This document shows, one piece after another, positions 1-8,098 of a stretch of DNA of 64,000 nt. The position numbers and the translations under genes were made by a program. Under the pieces are notes generated by a model. The model made no database searches. It saw only the letters and a list, made by a program, of their open reading frames with translations, and was not told the origin of the DNA. The DNA is from Micromonospora haikouensis (GTDB lineage Bacteria; Actinomycetota; Actinomycetes; Mycobacteriales; Micromonosporaceae), in contig NZ_FMCW01000001.1 in NCBI RefSeq assembly GCF_900091595.1, forward strand, positions 339,856 through 403,855, in the 5' to 3' direction. Position 1 is the stretch's first letter. Each line of letters begins with the position of its first letter.

Positions 1-646
1 GAGGTTCGCGCCCGGCCGGTTGATCGTGCACCGCAACGTCCGGCGCGGCCGGATCGGCTGGGCCCGGACGGGGCGGGTGGTCAGCGACGACGAGCGCGGC
101 CTGCTGGTCTACGTCGCCCGCGACTCGCCGGTGGCCAACGAGGTGACCGCGGCGGGGCTCGGCCTGCGGGCGGTGCCGTTCACCGAGTGGGCCACCTCGT
201 CGTACCGGCTGGCCCGCGGGCGGTGGAACGGGCCGGCGCTGCTGAAGTTCCTGCCCGTGGGCGAGGCGCACTCCGTCTGGTGGTTCTCCGACGCCGCCGG
301 CCGGTTCAGTCACTGGTACGTCAACCTGGAGGAGCCCGGCGTGCGCTGGGACGACGGTGACCTGGCCGGGGTGGACATGGTCGACCAGGACCTCGACGTG
401 GTGATCCGGCCCGACCGCACCTGGGAGTGGAAGGACGAGGAGGAGTTCGCCGAGCGGCTGGCCTTCCCCGCCGACTACTGGGTGGCCGACGAGGCCGCGG
501 TCCGGGCCGAGGGGAAGCGGGTGATCGCCCGCGCCGAGGCCGGTGAGTTCCCGTTCGACGGCACCTGGTGCGACTTCGTCCCGCCGTCCGGGTGGGACGT
601 GCCCGGGGCGCTGCCGCCCGGCTGGGACCGCCCGCCCGCCCGCTGA
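1..646 (+). CDS. DUF402 family protein (5' end outside window)
   Basis: The frame is open from the first bases of the window and reads R-F-A-P-G-R before the TTG at 20, so the true start is probably just upstream and this entry is 5' partial. The visible 208 residues carry the DUF402 pattern: a beta-rich N-terminal part, the aromatic stretch WWFSDAAGRFSHWYVNLE near residues 87-104, then an acidic DxDLDVV segment. DUF402 proteins include nucleoside di/triphosphate phosphatases and FomD-like enzymes that use divalent metal held by Asp/Glu. That biochemical role is family knowledge; the substrate cannot be read here. It precedes the rpsP operon by about 250 bp and is probably a separate unit. 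Confidence 0.8.
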   Translation, partial: RFAPGRLIVHRNVRRGRIGWARTGRVVSDDERGLLVYVARDSPVANEVTAAGLGLRAVPFTEWATSSYRLARGRWNGPALLKFLPVGEAHSVWWFSDAAGRFSHWYVNLEEPGVRWDDGDLAGVDMVDQDLDVVIRPDRTWEWKDEEEFAERLAFPADYWVADEAAVRAEGKRVIARAEAGEFPFDGTWCDFVPPSGWDVPGALPPGWDRPPAR

Positions 647-899
647 CACGAATCACCCAAACGGCGCGAAGTGCTCTTTTCGGTGCCGTCGGGCGGCGGC
701 CCGGCCGGCCGATGTGAGGAATCCCGGCCCGATCTGGCAGAATGGGTCGCTGGTATCCGGCGCGCGTCCGGCGCCCTCTACCCCGGGCGCGTCGCCAGTC
801 CACCGAGCAGTCTCCGGCCCAACCCCACTGTGCCGGTCGACACTCACCCGTGCACCGCCCGGACCGGGCCGGTGAGATCGCAACAGGAGCGAAACAACT
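647..899 (+). promoter_or_regulatory. rpsP operon upstream region with candidate -10
   Basis: This 253-bp gap holds no convincing gene. A candidate -10 hexamer CAGAAT lies at 738-743 in the context CTGGCAGAATGG, about 160 bp before rpsP. No good -35 is visible. A plausible ribosome binding site (CAGGAG) lies a few bases ahead of the GTG at 900. The promoter call rests only on the hexamer and is weak. Confidence 0.35.
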
Positions 900-1361
900 G
901 TGGCCGTAAAGATCCGGCTCCTGCGGATGGGCAAGATCCGCAACCCGCAGTACCGCATCGTCGTCGCCGACTCGCGCTCCAAGCGTGACGGTCGCGCGAT
1001 CGAGTTCGTCGGTGTGTACCAGCCGAAGGAGGACCCTTCGGTGATCGAGGTCAAGTCGGAGCGGGTCCAGTACTGGCTGTCCGTCGGCGCGCAGCCGAGC
1101 GACGCCGTGCAGCGCCTGCTGGAGCTGACCGGCGACTGGCAGAAGTTCAAGGGCCTGCCGGCCCCGCCGCCGCTGAAGGTCGCCGCCGAGCGCGCCGACC
1201 GCAAGGCGGCGTACGAGGCCGAGGCGAAGGCCGCCGCCGGCCTGGCCGACGCCCCGGCGAAGCCGGCCAAGAAGGCCGCCAAGGCCGAGGCCCCGGCCGC
1301 CGAGCAGGCGCCGAAGGCCGAGGAGCAGCCCGCCGCGGACGCCGCCGGCGAGCAGGCCTGA
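900..1361 (+). CDS. rpsP: 30S ribosomal protein S16
   Basis: S16 is a small-subunit assembly protein. Residues 1-80 match the family closely, starting [19 protein letters not shown] and including the [11 protein letters not shown] and [15 protein letters not shown] motifs. The 153-aa product is longer than the 80-90 aa of many bacteria because of an Ala/Lys/Glu/Pro-rich tail from about residue 95, a common actinobacterial extension. The GTG at 900 gives the expected N-terminus. It is the first gene of the classic rpsP-khpA-rimM-trmD-rplS cluster, with khpA starting one base after its stop. Confidence 0.97.
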   Translation: MAVKIRLLRMGKIRNPQYRIVVADSRSKRDGRAIEFVGVYQPKEDPSVIEVKSERVQYWLSVGAQPSDAVQRLLELTGDWQKFKGLPAPPPLKVAAERADRKAAYEAEAKAAAGLADAPAKPAKKAAKAEAPAAEQAPKAEEQPAADAAGEQA

Positions 1362-1362
1362 C

Positions 1363-1596
1363 ATGGCACTGCGTCCGGCGCTTGAGCACCTGGTCAAGGG
1401 CATCGTCGACCACCCGGACGACGTCCGGGTCCGGCTGGTCGACAACCGTCGGGGCAAGCGGCTGGAAGTCCGCGTGCACCCGGAGGACCTCGGCACGGTG
1501 ATCGGGCGGTCCGGCCGGACCGCCAAGGCGCTGCGCCAGGTGATCGGCTCCATCGGTGGGCGCGGCGTGCGCGTCGACATCGTCGACTCGTACTGA
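1363..1596 (+). CDS. khpA: KH-domain RNA-binding protein KhpA
   Basis: A 77-aa single KH-domain protein. The nucleic-acid-binding GxxG loop is IGRSG near residues 47-51, followed by the helix TAKALRQVIGSIGG. KhpA binds RNA, often with KhpB, and is linked to cell-wall and division control in Gram-positives (family knowledge). Its position between rpsP and rimM is conserved. The start lies one base past the rpsP stop, and the stop TGA overlaps the rimM ATG by one base (TGATG), so the three genes are translationally coupled. Confidence 0.95.
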   Translation: MALRPALEHLVKGIVDHPDDVRVRLVDNRRGKRLEVRVHPEDLGTVIGRSGRTAKALRQVIGSIGGRGVRVDIVDSY

Positions 1597-2153
1597 TGCG
1601 GCTCATCGTCGGCCGGATCGGCAAGCCGCACGGCATCCGCGGTGAGGTCACCGTCGAGGTGCGCACCGACGAGCCCGAGGCACGCTTCGCGCCCGGTTCG
1701 GTACTCGCTACCGAGCCGGGCGCGGCGCCGCCGGCCAACCCCGCTCCCGGCCCCGGCGTGCCGTTCCGGGTCCCGGCCGCGCTGACCGTGGAGTCCGCCC
1801 GCTGGCACCAGGGGCGGATGCTGGTCGCCTTCGAGGGCGTGCTGGAGCGCGACGTCGCCGAGGCGCTGCGCGGCACCCTGCTGGGGGTGGACAGCGCCGA
1901 CGTCGCCCCGCCGGAGGACCCGGAGGAGTTCCACGACCACCAGCTCGTCGGGCTGGCGGCGGTCACCCCGGCCGGCGAACACCTCGGCGAGGTGGTCAAG
2001 ATCGACCATGCGCCCGCGTCCGACCTGCTGGTGCTGCGCCGCCCCGAGGGGCGCACGGCGCTGATCCCGTTCGTCAGGGCGATCGTGCCCGAGGTCGACC
2101 TCGCCGGCGGTCGCGTCGTCGTCGACCCGCCCGGCGGCCTGCTCGACCTCTAG
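1596..2153 (+). CDS. rimM: Ribosome maturation factor RimM
   Basis: RimM binds S19 in pre-30S particles and assists late processing of 16S rRNA. The N-terminal beta-barrel opens with [18 protein letters not shown], and the C-terminal PRC barrel carries [11 protein letters not shown] and [12 protein letters not shown] followed by the ending [12 protein letters not shown]. At 185 aa it has the usual length, with a short Pro/Ala/Gly insertion around residues 45-60. It overlaps khpA by one base and is followed by trmD after 19 bp. Confidence 0.96.
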   Translation: MRLIVGRIGKPHGIRGEVTVEVRTDEPEARFAPGSVLATEPGAAPPANPAPGPGVPFRVPAALTVESARWHQGRMLVAFEGVLERDVAEALRGTLLGVDSADVAPPEDPEEFHDHQLVGLAAVTPAGEHLGEVVKIDHAPASDLLVLRRPEGRTALIPFVRAIVPEVDLAGGRVVVDPPGGLLDL

Positions 2154-2172
2154 GCCCCTGGAGCACCCGCGC

Positions 2173-2961
2173 ATGCGCGTCGACGTCGTGTCGATCTTCC
2201 CCGAGTACCTCGCCCCGCTCGACCTGTCGCTGATCGGCAGGGCCCGGGCCGCCGGGACGCTGCGGCTGGCCGTACACGACCTGCGGAGCTGGACCCACGA
2301 CGTGCACCGCACGGTCGACGACACGCCCTACGGGGGCGGGCCCGGCATGGTGATGCGGCCCGAGCCGTGGGGCGAGGCGCTCGACGCCCTCGCCCCGGCC
2401 GAGCTGGCCCCGGACGGCGTCACCCTGCCCCGGCTGCTGGTGCCGTCGCCGGCCGGTGAGCCGTTCACCCAGGCCATGGCGCACGAGCTGGCCGCCGAGT
2501 CGCACCTGCTCTTCGCCTGCGGCCGGTACGAGGGCATCGACCAGCGGGTGCTCGACCACGCCGCGACCCGGATGCGGGTCACCGAGGTCTCCCTCGGTGA
2601 CTACGTGCTCTTCGGCGGCGAGGTGGCCGTGCTGGTGATCCTGGAGGCCGTGACCCGGCTGCTGCCCGGGGTGCTCGGCAACGCCGGCTCGCTGGACGAG
2701 GAGTCGCACGCCCACGGGCTGCTGGAGGCGCCGATGTACACCAAACCGGCGACCTGGCGCGGGCACGAGGTTCCGGAGGTGCTGCGCTCCGGCGACCACG
2801 GCCGGATCGCCCGCTGGCGGCGCGACGAGGCGCTGACCCGTACCGCCGCCCGCCGGCCCGACCTGCTCGCCGCGCTCGACCCGGCGAGCCTGGACAAACG
2901 GGACCGGGCGGCCCTGGACCGGGCCGGATTTCCGCTGCCGGCGGGGGATGTGGCAAAGTAG
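2173..2961 (+). CDS. trmD: tRNA (guanine37-N1)-methyltransferase TrmD
   Basis: TrmD is a SPOUT-class enzyme that methylates G37 next to the anticodon using S-adenosylmethionine, preventing +1 frameshifting. Visible signatures are the N-terminal [15 protein letters not shown], the [17 protein letters not shown] loop, [13 protein letters not shown] and the knotted cofactor site [20 protein letters not shown]. The length of 262 aa is typical. The ATG at 2173 follows rimM by 19 bp within the same operon. Confidence 0.97.
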   Translation: MRVDVVSIFPEYLAPLDLSLIGRARAAGTLRLAVHDLRSWTHDVHRTVDDTPYGGGPGMVMRPEPWGEALDALAPAELAPDGVTLPRLLVPSPAGEPFTQAMAHELAAESHLLFACGRYEGIDQRVLDHAATRMRVTEVSLGDYVLFGGEVAVLVILEAVTRLLPGVLGNAGSLDEESHAHGLLEAPMYTKPATWRGHEVPEVLRSGDHGRIARWRRDEALTRTAARRPDLLAALDPASLDKRDRAALDRAGFPLPAGDVAK

Positions 2962-3055
2962 GGAGGTTGCCGTGACCGCCCGCGCCGCGGGCGGCTGCGA
3001 GGATCCTCGACCGGGGCCGTCCGCGGTCGCCACCCGGGGATCAGAATCACCCTTC

Positions 3056-3076
3056 GCGCACCGACTGACGGTGCGC
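3056..3076 (+). promoter_or_regulatory. Hairpin in rplS leader
   Basis: GCGCACCG (3056-3063) and CGGTGCGC (3069-3076) form a perfect 8-bp stem around a 5-base loop, ending 24 bases before the rplS ATG. The 139-bp trmD-rplS gap contains no gene. L19 genes in several phyla have autoregulatory leaders, so this may be one, but I cannot match it to a defined leader motif. Confidence 0.4.
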
Positions 3077-3100
3077 CGTGAGCCTCACGAGGACGCAGCG

Positions 3101-3457
3101 ATGAACATCCTGGACGCCCTTGACGCCCAGTCGAAGCGGGTCGACATCCCCCAGTTCCGCGCCGGTGACACCGTCAAGGTGCACGCGCGGGTCGTCGAGG
3201 GCAGCCGGTCCCGGGTCCAGATCTTCCAGGGCGTCGTCATCCGCCGCCAGGGTGACGGCCTGCGCGAGACCTTCTCGGTCCGCAAGATGAGCTTCGGCGT
3301 GGGTGTCGAGCGGACCTACCCGGTGAACAGCCCGGCGATCGACCGGATCGAGATCGTGACCCGTGGCGCCGTGCGCCGCGCCAAGCTCTACTACCTGCGC
3401 GAGCTGCGGGGCAAGAAGGCCAAGATCAAGGAGCGCCGCGAGAAGCAGCCGAGCTGA
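3101..3457 (+). CDS. rplS: 50S ribosomal protein L19
   Basis: L19 sits at the 30S-50S interface. The 118-aa product begins [20 protein letters not shown] and contains the family core [37 protein letters not shown] and the basic ending [16 protein letters not shown]. An in-frame upstream extension to 2948 is open but does not resemble L19, so the ATG at 3101 is chosen. It is the last gene of the rpsP cluster. A strong inverted repeat at 3581-3626 separates it from lepB. Confidence 0.97.
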   Translation: MNILDALDAQSKRVDIPQFRAGDTVKVHARVVEGSRSRVQIFQGVVIRRQGDGLRETFSVRKMSFGVGVERTYPVNSPAIDRIEIVTRGAVRRAKLYYLRELRGKKAKIKERREKQPS

Positions 3458-3513
3458 CTTCCCGCTCGCCACGCCGCCTGAGCTGCGCGGATGTCGTACG
3501 GGCCCGGCCCGGT

Positions 3514-3519
3514 TACGCT
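3514..3519 (+). promoter_or_regulatory. Candidate -10 for lepB
   Basis: The hexamer TACGCT in the rplS-lepB gap matches an actinobacterial TANNNT -10 box. If used, the large hairpin at 3581-3626 would lie in the lepB leader. No clear -35 was seen. Confidence 0.3.
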
Positions 3520-3580
3520 GGTCGCACGGGCGCAGGCGGGCATCGATGCGTCGCGGCGTGAGCCGCGGTCGCGGATCGTC

Positions 3581-3626
3581 CCACTACCGCCCGTGGGGCC
3601 TCGTCGAGGCTCCCGGGCGGTAGTGG
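3581..3626 (+). terminator. Strong hairpin between rplS and lepB (terminator or attenuator)
   Basis: CCACTACCGCCCG (3581-3593) pairs perfectly over 13 bp with CGGGCGGTAGTGG (3614-3626). The loop contains a second small stem, GCCTC-GTC-GAGGC. There is only a short T-run afterwards (GTTTC), as is common in high-GC actinobacteria. It most likely ends the rplS operon. Because it lies only 24 bp ahead of lepB, it could also act as an attenuator. Confidence 0.65.
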
Positions 3627-3650
3627 CGTTTCTGCGAACCGGGGAGTGGC

Positions 3651-4535
3651 ATGGTGCGCACGCTTGACGAGGGCGACGCGGTCGATCCGTGGCGTCGGCG
3701 GGAACGACGTTCCCGCCGGCAGATGCCGCTGTGGCAGGAGCTGCCGCTGCTGCTGATCGTCGCCTTCTGCCTGGCGGTGCTGATCCGCACGTTCCTGCTC
3801 CAGGCGTTCTTCATCCCCTCCGGCTCCATGGAGGACACGCTGCTCATCAACGACCGGGTGCTGGTCAACAAGGTCGTCTACGACGTCCGCGACCCGCAGC
3901 GCGGCGAGGTGGTGGTCTTCCGGGGCACCGACAAGTGGGTCGCCCAGGAGGTCCAGGAGCCCGAGCCCGGGATCGTCGGCAAGTTCGGCCGCACCGTCGG
4001 CGACCTGGTCGGGGTGAGCCGCCCCGGCGAGAAGGACTTCATCAAGCGGGTGATCGGCCTGCCCGGGGACCGGGTGCGCTGCTGCGACGCCCAGGGCCGG
4101 GTCACCGTCAACGACATCCCGCTCGACGAGCCGTACGTGGTCCGCGACTCGCCGCTGGACCTGCCGCCCAACCCCGCCGAGTGCCGGTCGCGGCGCTTCG
4201 ACGAGGTGGTCGTCCCGCCCGGTCAGATCTTCGTCATGGGCGACCACCGGCTCGTCTCCCAGGACGCCCGCTGCCAGGGCCCGGTGCCGATCGACAACGT
4301 CGTCGGCCGGGCGTTCGCGGTGGTCTGGCCGTCGTCGCGGTGGGCGTCGCTGCCGGTGCCGGAGACCTTCGCGACGGTCACCGGGCCCACCCCGGCGGCC
4401 GGGCAGCCCCTGGCCCCGGTGCGGCCCAGCGGCACGGGTGGTGTGCTGCTGCTCGTCCCGGTGTCGGCTGCGCTGTCCGTTCTCGCGCGTTCCGGTCGGC
4501 CGGTGCGCTCGCGGCGACGTAGGCTCCACCCGTGA
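3651..4535 (+). CDS. lepB: Signal peptidase I (first of tandem pair)
   Basis: A type I signal peptidase that cleaves Sec/Tat signal peptides at the outer face of the membrane. One N-terminal membrane helix (about residues 30-52) precedes box B, FFIPSGSMEDTL, with the catalytic Ser at about residue 59. Then come DRVLVNKVVYDVRDPQRGEV, the catalytic-Lys box DFIKRVIGLPGD and VMGDHR. At 294 aa it exceeds its neighbour because of an insertion near residues 95-120 and a C-terminal tail with a short hydrophobic run. It overlaps the next gene by 4 bp (GTGA). Confidence 0.93.
   Translation: MVRTLDEGDAVDPWRRRERRSRRQMPLWQELPLLLIVAFCLAVLIRTFLLQAFFIPSGSMEDTLLINDRVLVNKVVYDVRDPQRGEVVVFRGTDKWVAQEVQEPEPGIVGKFGRTVGDLVGVSRPGEKDFIKRVIGLPGDRVRCCDAQGRVTVNDIPLDEPYVVRDSPLDLPPNPAECRSRRFDEVVVPPGQIFVMGDHRLVSQDARCQGPVPIDNVVGRAFAVVWPSSRWASLPVPETFATVTGPTPAAGQPLAPVRPSGTGGVLLLVPVSAALSVLARSGRPVRSRRRRLHP
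4520..4525 (+). promoter_or_regulatory. Leaderless promoter -10 for second lepB
   Basis: TAGGCT ends six bases before the GTG at 4532, so a transcript starting about seven bases downstream of the -10 would begin at the start codon. The same spacing recurs at 5227 and 9287. It lies inside the end of the first lepB coding sequence. Confidence 0.5.
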
Positions 4536-5167
4536 TTGACGAGCAGACCGACAAGAAGAGCGGCTCCTTCTGGAAGGAGCTGCCCATCCTCCTGGGCGTG
4601 GCGATCCTGGTAGCGGTGCTGGTGCGGGCCTTCGTGCTCCAGACCTTCTACATCCCGTCGCCGTCCATGGAGAACACCCTCCAGATCAACGATCGGGTGC
4701 TGGTCAACAAGCTGGTCTACGACTTCCGGTCACCGCACCGGGGCGAGGTCGTGGTGTTCAAGGCACCGACCGAGTGGAGCGGCAACCCCGACGGCGAGGA
4801 CTTCATCAAGCGGGTGATCGGCGTCGGCGGCGACCACGTGGTCTGCTGCGACCCGCAGGAGCGGATCATGATCAACGGCAAGCCGATCGACGAGCCGTAC
4901 ATCTACTCCGCCAACGGACAGCAGGACAAGGCGGCCGACCAGGAGTTCGACATCACCGTGCCGCAGGGGCGGCTGTGGGTGATGGGCGACCACCGCTCGG
5001 CGTCCGGCGACTCGCTGGAGCACTGGCAGCAGTCGGGCCAGAACATCGACAGCGCCACCATCCCCGAGGACCAGGTGGTCGGGCGGGCGTTCACCGTCTT
5101 CTGGCCGGTCGACCGGGCCACGTGGCTCACCGTGCCGAAGTCGTTCGACGACGTGCCGAACCCCTGA
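4532..5167 (+). CDS. lepB: Signal peptidase I (second of tandem pair)
   Basis: A 211-aa type I signal peptidase. Its N-terminal helix (residues 17-38) leads to FYIPSPSMENTLQ with the catalytic Ser at residue 45, then DRVLVNKLVYDFRSPHRGEV, the Lys box DFIKRVIGVGGD and WVMGDHRSASGDS. Tandem signal peptidases with overlapping paralogous specificity are usual in streptomycetes and relatives. The GTG at 4532 overlaps the upstream lepB stop by 4 bp and is also preceded by a -10-like TAGGCT at leaderless spacing, so it may be both co-transcribed and independently expressed. Confidence 0.93.
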   Translation: MIDEQTDKKSGSFWKELPILLGVAILVAVLVRAFVLQTFYIPSPSMENTLQINDRVLVNKLVYDFRSPHRGEVVVFKAPTEWSGNPDGEDFIKRVIGVGGDHVVCCDPQERIMINGKPIDEPYIYSANGQQDKAADQEFDITVPQGRLWVMGDHRSASGDSLEHWQQSGQNIDSATIPEDQVVGRAFTVFWPVDRATWLTVPKSFDDVPNP

Positions 5168-5226
5168 CCCGCCCGCGCGACCCCAGCGGCTCCCGGGTGG
5201 GCGTGGGCGTCGGGGGCCGCGTCTGG

Positions 5227-5232
5227 CAGGCT
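5227..5232 (+). promoter_or_regulatory. Leaderless promoter -10 for NUDIX gene
   Basis: CAGGCT ends six bases before the GTG at 5239, the same geometry as upstream of the second lepB. This supports 5239 as the translation start. Confidence 0.4.
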
Positions 5233-5238
5233 GGGACG

Positions 5239-5781
5239 GTGACGGTCTACACCCCCCGACGCGCGGCGCGCGTGCTGCTCGTCGACGCCGCCGGCCGGGT
5301 GCTGCTCCTCGCCGGGCACGACCCGGCGCGGCCCGACCACCGATACTGGCTGACCCCCGGCGGCGGGCTGGAGCCGGGCGAGTCCCCGGCGGCCGCCGCC
5401 GCCCGGGAGCTGGCCGAGGAGACGGGCCTGCGGCTGACCCCGGCAGAGCTGGGCGAGCCCGTGGCGCAGGAGCGGATCCGGTTCCCGTTCGGCGCCGCCC
5501 ACTACGAGCAGGAGCAGCAGTTCTTCCTGGTCCGGGTCCCCGGGTGGGAGGTCGACACGGCGGGCTTCGACGCCGTCGAGCGGGCCAGCATCACCGGGCA
5601 CCGCTGGTGGCCGCTCGACGAGCTGGCGGCCACGACCGAGCGCTACTACCCGGCCGACCTGCCGGCGCTGCTGCGCCGGGCGCTCGCCGCGCGCCCCGAG
5701 GCGTCCGGCCCGCCGGCCCCGGCCGACGCGCCCGCCGGGTCCGCCGACGTCGGGTCCACCGCCGGGGGTACGCCGTGCTGA
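5239..5781 (+). CDS. NUDIX hydrolase
   Basis: A 180-aa NUDIX protein. The diagnostic box GX5EX7REUXEEXGU is present from the GGGLEPGESPAAAAARELAE stretch onward, ending AEETGL (about residues 43-65), so metal-dependent hydrolysis of a nucleoside diphosphate-linked substrate is expected; the exact substrate is not evident. A C-terminal Pro/Ala-rich tail follows residue 155. The frame is open far upstream inside lepB. The GTG at 5239 is preferred because it directly precedes the fold and sits at leaderless spacing behind a -10 box. It overlaps rnhB by 7 bp. Confidence 0.88.
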   Translation: MTVYTPRRAARVLLVDAAGRVLLLAGHDPARPDHRYWLTPGGGLEPGESPAAAAARELAEETGLRLTPAELGEPVAQERIRFPFGAAHYEQEQQFFLVRVPGWEVDTAGFDAVERASITGHRWWPLDELAATTERYYPADLPALLRRALAARPEASGPPAPADAPAGSADVGSTAGGTPC

Positions 5782-6587
5782 CCCCACCGCGCACCGTCGT
5801 GCGCCGCGAGGCCGGGCTGTACGCGCTGGAGCGCGCCCTGCAACGCCGGGGCTTCCGGCACGTGGCCGGCGCCGACGAGGCCGGGCGGGGCGCCTGCGCG
5901 GGCCCGCTCGTCGCCGCGGCGGCGGTGCTGCCCGAGGGGCGACGCGGCGAGATCGACGGGCTGGCCGACTCGAAGCTGCTCACCCCGGCCAGCCGGGAGC
6001 GCGTCTACGAACAGGTGGTCGCCCGCGCCCTCGCGTACGCGGTGGTGGTGATCCCGGCCGACGAGGTCGACGCCCGTGGCCTGCACGTGTGCAACCTCGC
6101 CGCGATGCGCCGGGCCCTCGCTTCGCTGGCCACCCGCCCCGACTACGTGCTGACCGACGGCTTCGGCGTCGACGGCCTGGACGTGCCGGGGCTGGCGGTG
6201 TGGAAGGGCGACCGGGTGGCGGCCTGCGTCGCGGCGGCCAGCGTGCTCGCCAAGGTCACCCGGGACCGGATGATGGTCGAGCTGGACGCGGCGTTCCCCG
6301 GCTACGGCTTCGCCGAGCACAAGGGCTACATCACCGCGGAGCACACGGCGGCCCTGCGGGAGCGCGGCCCGTGCCGGGAGCACAGGTTCTCGTACGTCAA
6401 TGTGGCCGCCGTTTCCGGCGTGGACGGGCGGCCACCCAGATCCCGCCGACCGGTGGGTGCGCGGCCGGTCGAGCCGATGGAGCGTTTCGAGGCGTCAAGG
6501 GGTACCGTCGGCGTGGCGTTGGGCGAGCAGCCCCGACCTCCCGCGCCGGTGGGGGAGGATGTGGTCATGGAAGGCGGAGTGCGATGA
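5775..6587 (+). CDS. rnhB: Ribonuclease HII
   Basis: RNase HII removes ribonucleotides embedded in DNA and RNA-DNA hybrids. The catalytic acidic residues sit in VAGADEAGRGACAGPLVAAA (the DEaGRG motif), in LTDGFGVDG and in ASVLAKVTRDRMM with the downstream acidic residues. GYGFAEHKGYITAEH is the usual C-terminal motif of the fold. At 270 aa it is longer than most because of a low-complexity tail after about residue 210. The GTG at 5775 overlaps the NUDIX stop by 7 bp, and its own stop overlaps the next ATG (ATGA). Confidence 0.94.
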   Translation: MLTPPRTVVRREAGLYALERALQRRGFRHVAGADEAGRGACAGPLVAAAAVLPEGRRGEIDGLADSKLLTPASRERVYEQVVARALAYAVVVIPADEVDARGLHVCNLAAMRRALASLATRPDYVLTDGFGVDGLDVPGLAVWKGDRVAACVAAASVLAKVTRDRMMVELDAAFPGYGFAEHKGYITAEHTAALRERGPCREHRFSYVNVAAVSGVDGRPPRSRRPVGARPVEPMERFEASRGTVGVALGEQPRPPAPVGEDVVMEGGVR

Positions 6588-6907
6588 GCGCGGAAGATCT
6601 CGAGAAGTACGAGACCGAGATGGAGCTCCAGCTCTACCGGGAATACCGCGACATCGTCCGTCAGTTCTCGTACGTGGTGGAGACGGAGCGCCGCTTCTAC
6701 CTGGCCAACCAGGTGGACCTGCACGTGCGCAACTCCGACGGCGAGGTCTACTTCGAGGTCGAGATGCACGACGCCTGGGTGTGGGACATGTACCGTCCGG
6801 CCCGGTTCGTCAAGAATGTCCGGGTGATGACGTTCAAGGACGTCAACGTCGAGGAGCTGGAGAAGCCCGACATCTCCCTGCCGGCCGACTCCGGCTTCGG
6901 CGGCTGA
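6584..6907 (+). CDS. DUF2469 family protein
   Basis: A 107-aa acidic, aromatic-rich protein starting MSAEDLEKYETEMELQLYRE. It matches the DUF2469 family found beside rnhB throughout actinobacteria. It contains YREYRDIVRQFSYVVETERR and the conserved VEMHDAWVWDMYRPARFVK. No catalytic function is established. The ATG overlaps the rnhB stop by 4 bp, so it is translated as part of the lepB-rnhB cluster. Confidence 0.92.
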   Translation: MSAEDLEKYETEMELQLYREYRDIVRQFSYVVETERRFYLANQVDLHVRNSDGEVYFEVEMHDAWVWDMYRPARFVKNVRVMTFKDVNVEELEKPDISLPADSGFGG

Positions 6908-7206
6908 CGGCCCGGCCCGCACCGGCACCGCACCGCCCGGCACCCGGGCTCGCCCAGCACGTGTCCTCCCGGCTGCGCCAGCCCCGCGAAGCGCCACCGC
7001 CGCCCCGCCCACCGCCCGCCGGATCCAGCCCTCACATCGCCCGCCGACGGTGGTCACCTCCACCGGTGCCGTGTGGAGGCGGTCCGCGCCCACCGGCGCA
7101 TAGCAGATCATCGGGCCGGGCGGGGGTTGTCCACAACGACGCCGGTTGTCCACAGGCGAGCCGCGGGCGGTGGTGGGCACCCCTGGATTCCGGCACGCTG
7201 CCTGGC
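6908..7206. other. Intergenic region upstream of M23 peptidase gene
   Basis: A 299-bp gene-free stretch. The left 150 bp is low-complexity Pro-codon-like sequence with no feature I can defend. The right part contains the paired DnaA-box-like motifs listed at 7127-7154. Confidence 0.6.
7127..7154 (+). promoter_or_regulatory. Two TTGTCCACA (DnaA-box-like) motifs 19 bp apart
   Basis: TTGTCCACA occurs at 7127-7135 and again at 7146-7154. This nonamer is the preferred DnaA box of high-GC actinomycetes (established for Streptomyces oriC). The pair lies about 50 bp before the M23 gene. A related pair with the same 19-bp spacing occurs at 13679-13706. With only two boxes this is not an origin; DnaA-linked regulation is possible. 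Confidence 0.5.
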
Positions 7207-7926
7207 ATGTGGACGAGGCACGCGCCGGGCGGCACCGACCTGGGCAGGAACACCGGCGCGGGTGGCCCCGGCGCGGGCGGTGGCTCGCCGGGCCTGAGCT
7301 GGTCACGTTCGGCGGCGGCCGGGACCGTCCTGTGCGGGTTCCTCCTCGCCGCCACCTCCGGCTTCACGTCGGTCGCTTCCGCCACCTCCGGCTTCGGCCC
7401 GGTCGCTCCCGGCTCGGCTGTTCCTGGCCCGGTCGCTCTCGGCCCGGTTGTTCCTGGCCCGGTCGCTCCCGGCTCGGCTGTTCCCGGCCCGGTCGGCTCC
7501 GACTCCGGTTCCGGATCACCTGCCTTTCGGTGGCCGCTCGACGGGGCGCCGCGCCTCACCCGCCGCTTCGAGCCGCCGCCGCAGCCATGGCTGCCCGGGC
7601 ACCGGGGCGTCGACCTGAGCGCCGAGCCGGGGGCCGTGGTCCGCGCCGCCGGGACCGGGGTGGTGCTCTTCGCCGGGCAGGTCGCCGGGCGTCCCGTGAT
7701 CACCGTCGGGCACAGCGCCGGGCTGCGGACCACCTACGAGCCGGTGGCACCCGGCGTCCGGGCCGGTGACCCGGTGGCGGTGGGGGCGCCGCTGGGCCGG
7801 CTGCAACCCGGGCACGTGGGCTGCCCGGACCGGGCCTGCCTGCACTGGGGCCTGCGCCGGGGCGAGGAATACCTGGACCCGACGGCCCTGCTCGGCCTCG
7901 GCCCCGTCCGGCTGCTGCCGCTCTGA
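7207..7926 (+). CDS. Secreted M23-family peptidase (LytM-like)
   Basis: A 239-aa protein with an N-terminal hydrophobic segment (residues 37-55), an imperfect Gly/Pro/Val repeat linker (about residues 60-97, built from units like APGSAVPGPV), then an M23 domain. The domain shows PGHRGVDLSA with the metal-ligand His and Asp, VITVGHSAGLRTTYEPV and the final HWGLRRG with the catalytic HxG/W pattern; LHWG replaces the usual LHFG/LHWE. M23 enzymes cut peptidoglycan cross-bridges or serve as activators. The ATG at 7207 is chosen because it precedes the signal segment; the open frame extends upstream without similarity. Confidence 0.88.
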   Translation: MWTRHAPGGTDLGRNTGAGGPGAGGGSPGLSWSRSAAAGTVLCGFLLAATSGFTSVASATSGFGPVAPGSAVPGPVALGPVVPGPVAPGSAVPGPVGSDSGSGSPAFRWPLDGAPRLTRRFEPPPQPWLPGHRGVDLSAEPGAVVRAAGTGVVLFAGQVAGRPVITVGHSAGLRTTYEPVAPGVRAGDPVAVGAPLGRLQPGHVGCPDRACLHWGLRRGEEYLDPTALLGLGPVRLLPL

Positions 7927-7937
7927 CCGTCGCCCCG

Positions 7938-7963
7938 GCCCGGGGTGCTCGACTGCCCCGGGC
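7938..7963. terminator. Bidirectional terminator-like hairpin
   Basis: GCCCGGGG (7938-7945) and CCCCGGGC (7956-7963) form an 8-bp stem with a 10-base loop, 11 bp after the M23 stop. The genes on both sides converge here, so it can serve both. The rest of the gap (to 8098) shows nothing else. Confidence 0.5.
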
Positions 7964-8098
7964 GCGCTCACCCGGTCGGCGAGTCGACGCCACGCGCCTG
8001 CGGGGTGGCGTCTCACCGCTGCACATGGTTGCATCCCGGCCCCACGATGCCCCCCATGTCGCCGGCCTGGCGGGGCAGGGGCCAGCACGTGCCGGTCG

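Noticed and set aside
7127..7154. Replication origin suggested by DnaA-box-like motifs
   Set aside because: Only two boxes are present, with no dnaA, dnaN or AT-rich unwinding region; an origin would need a cluster of many boxes.
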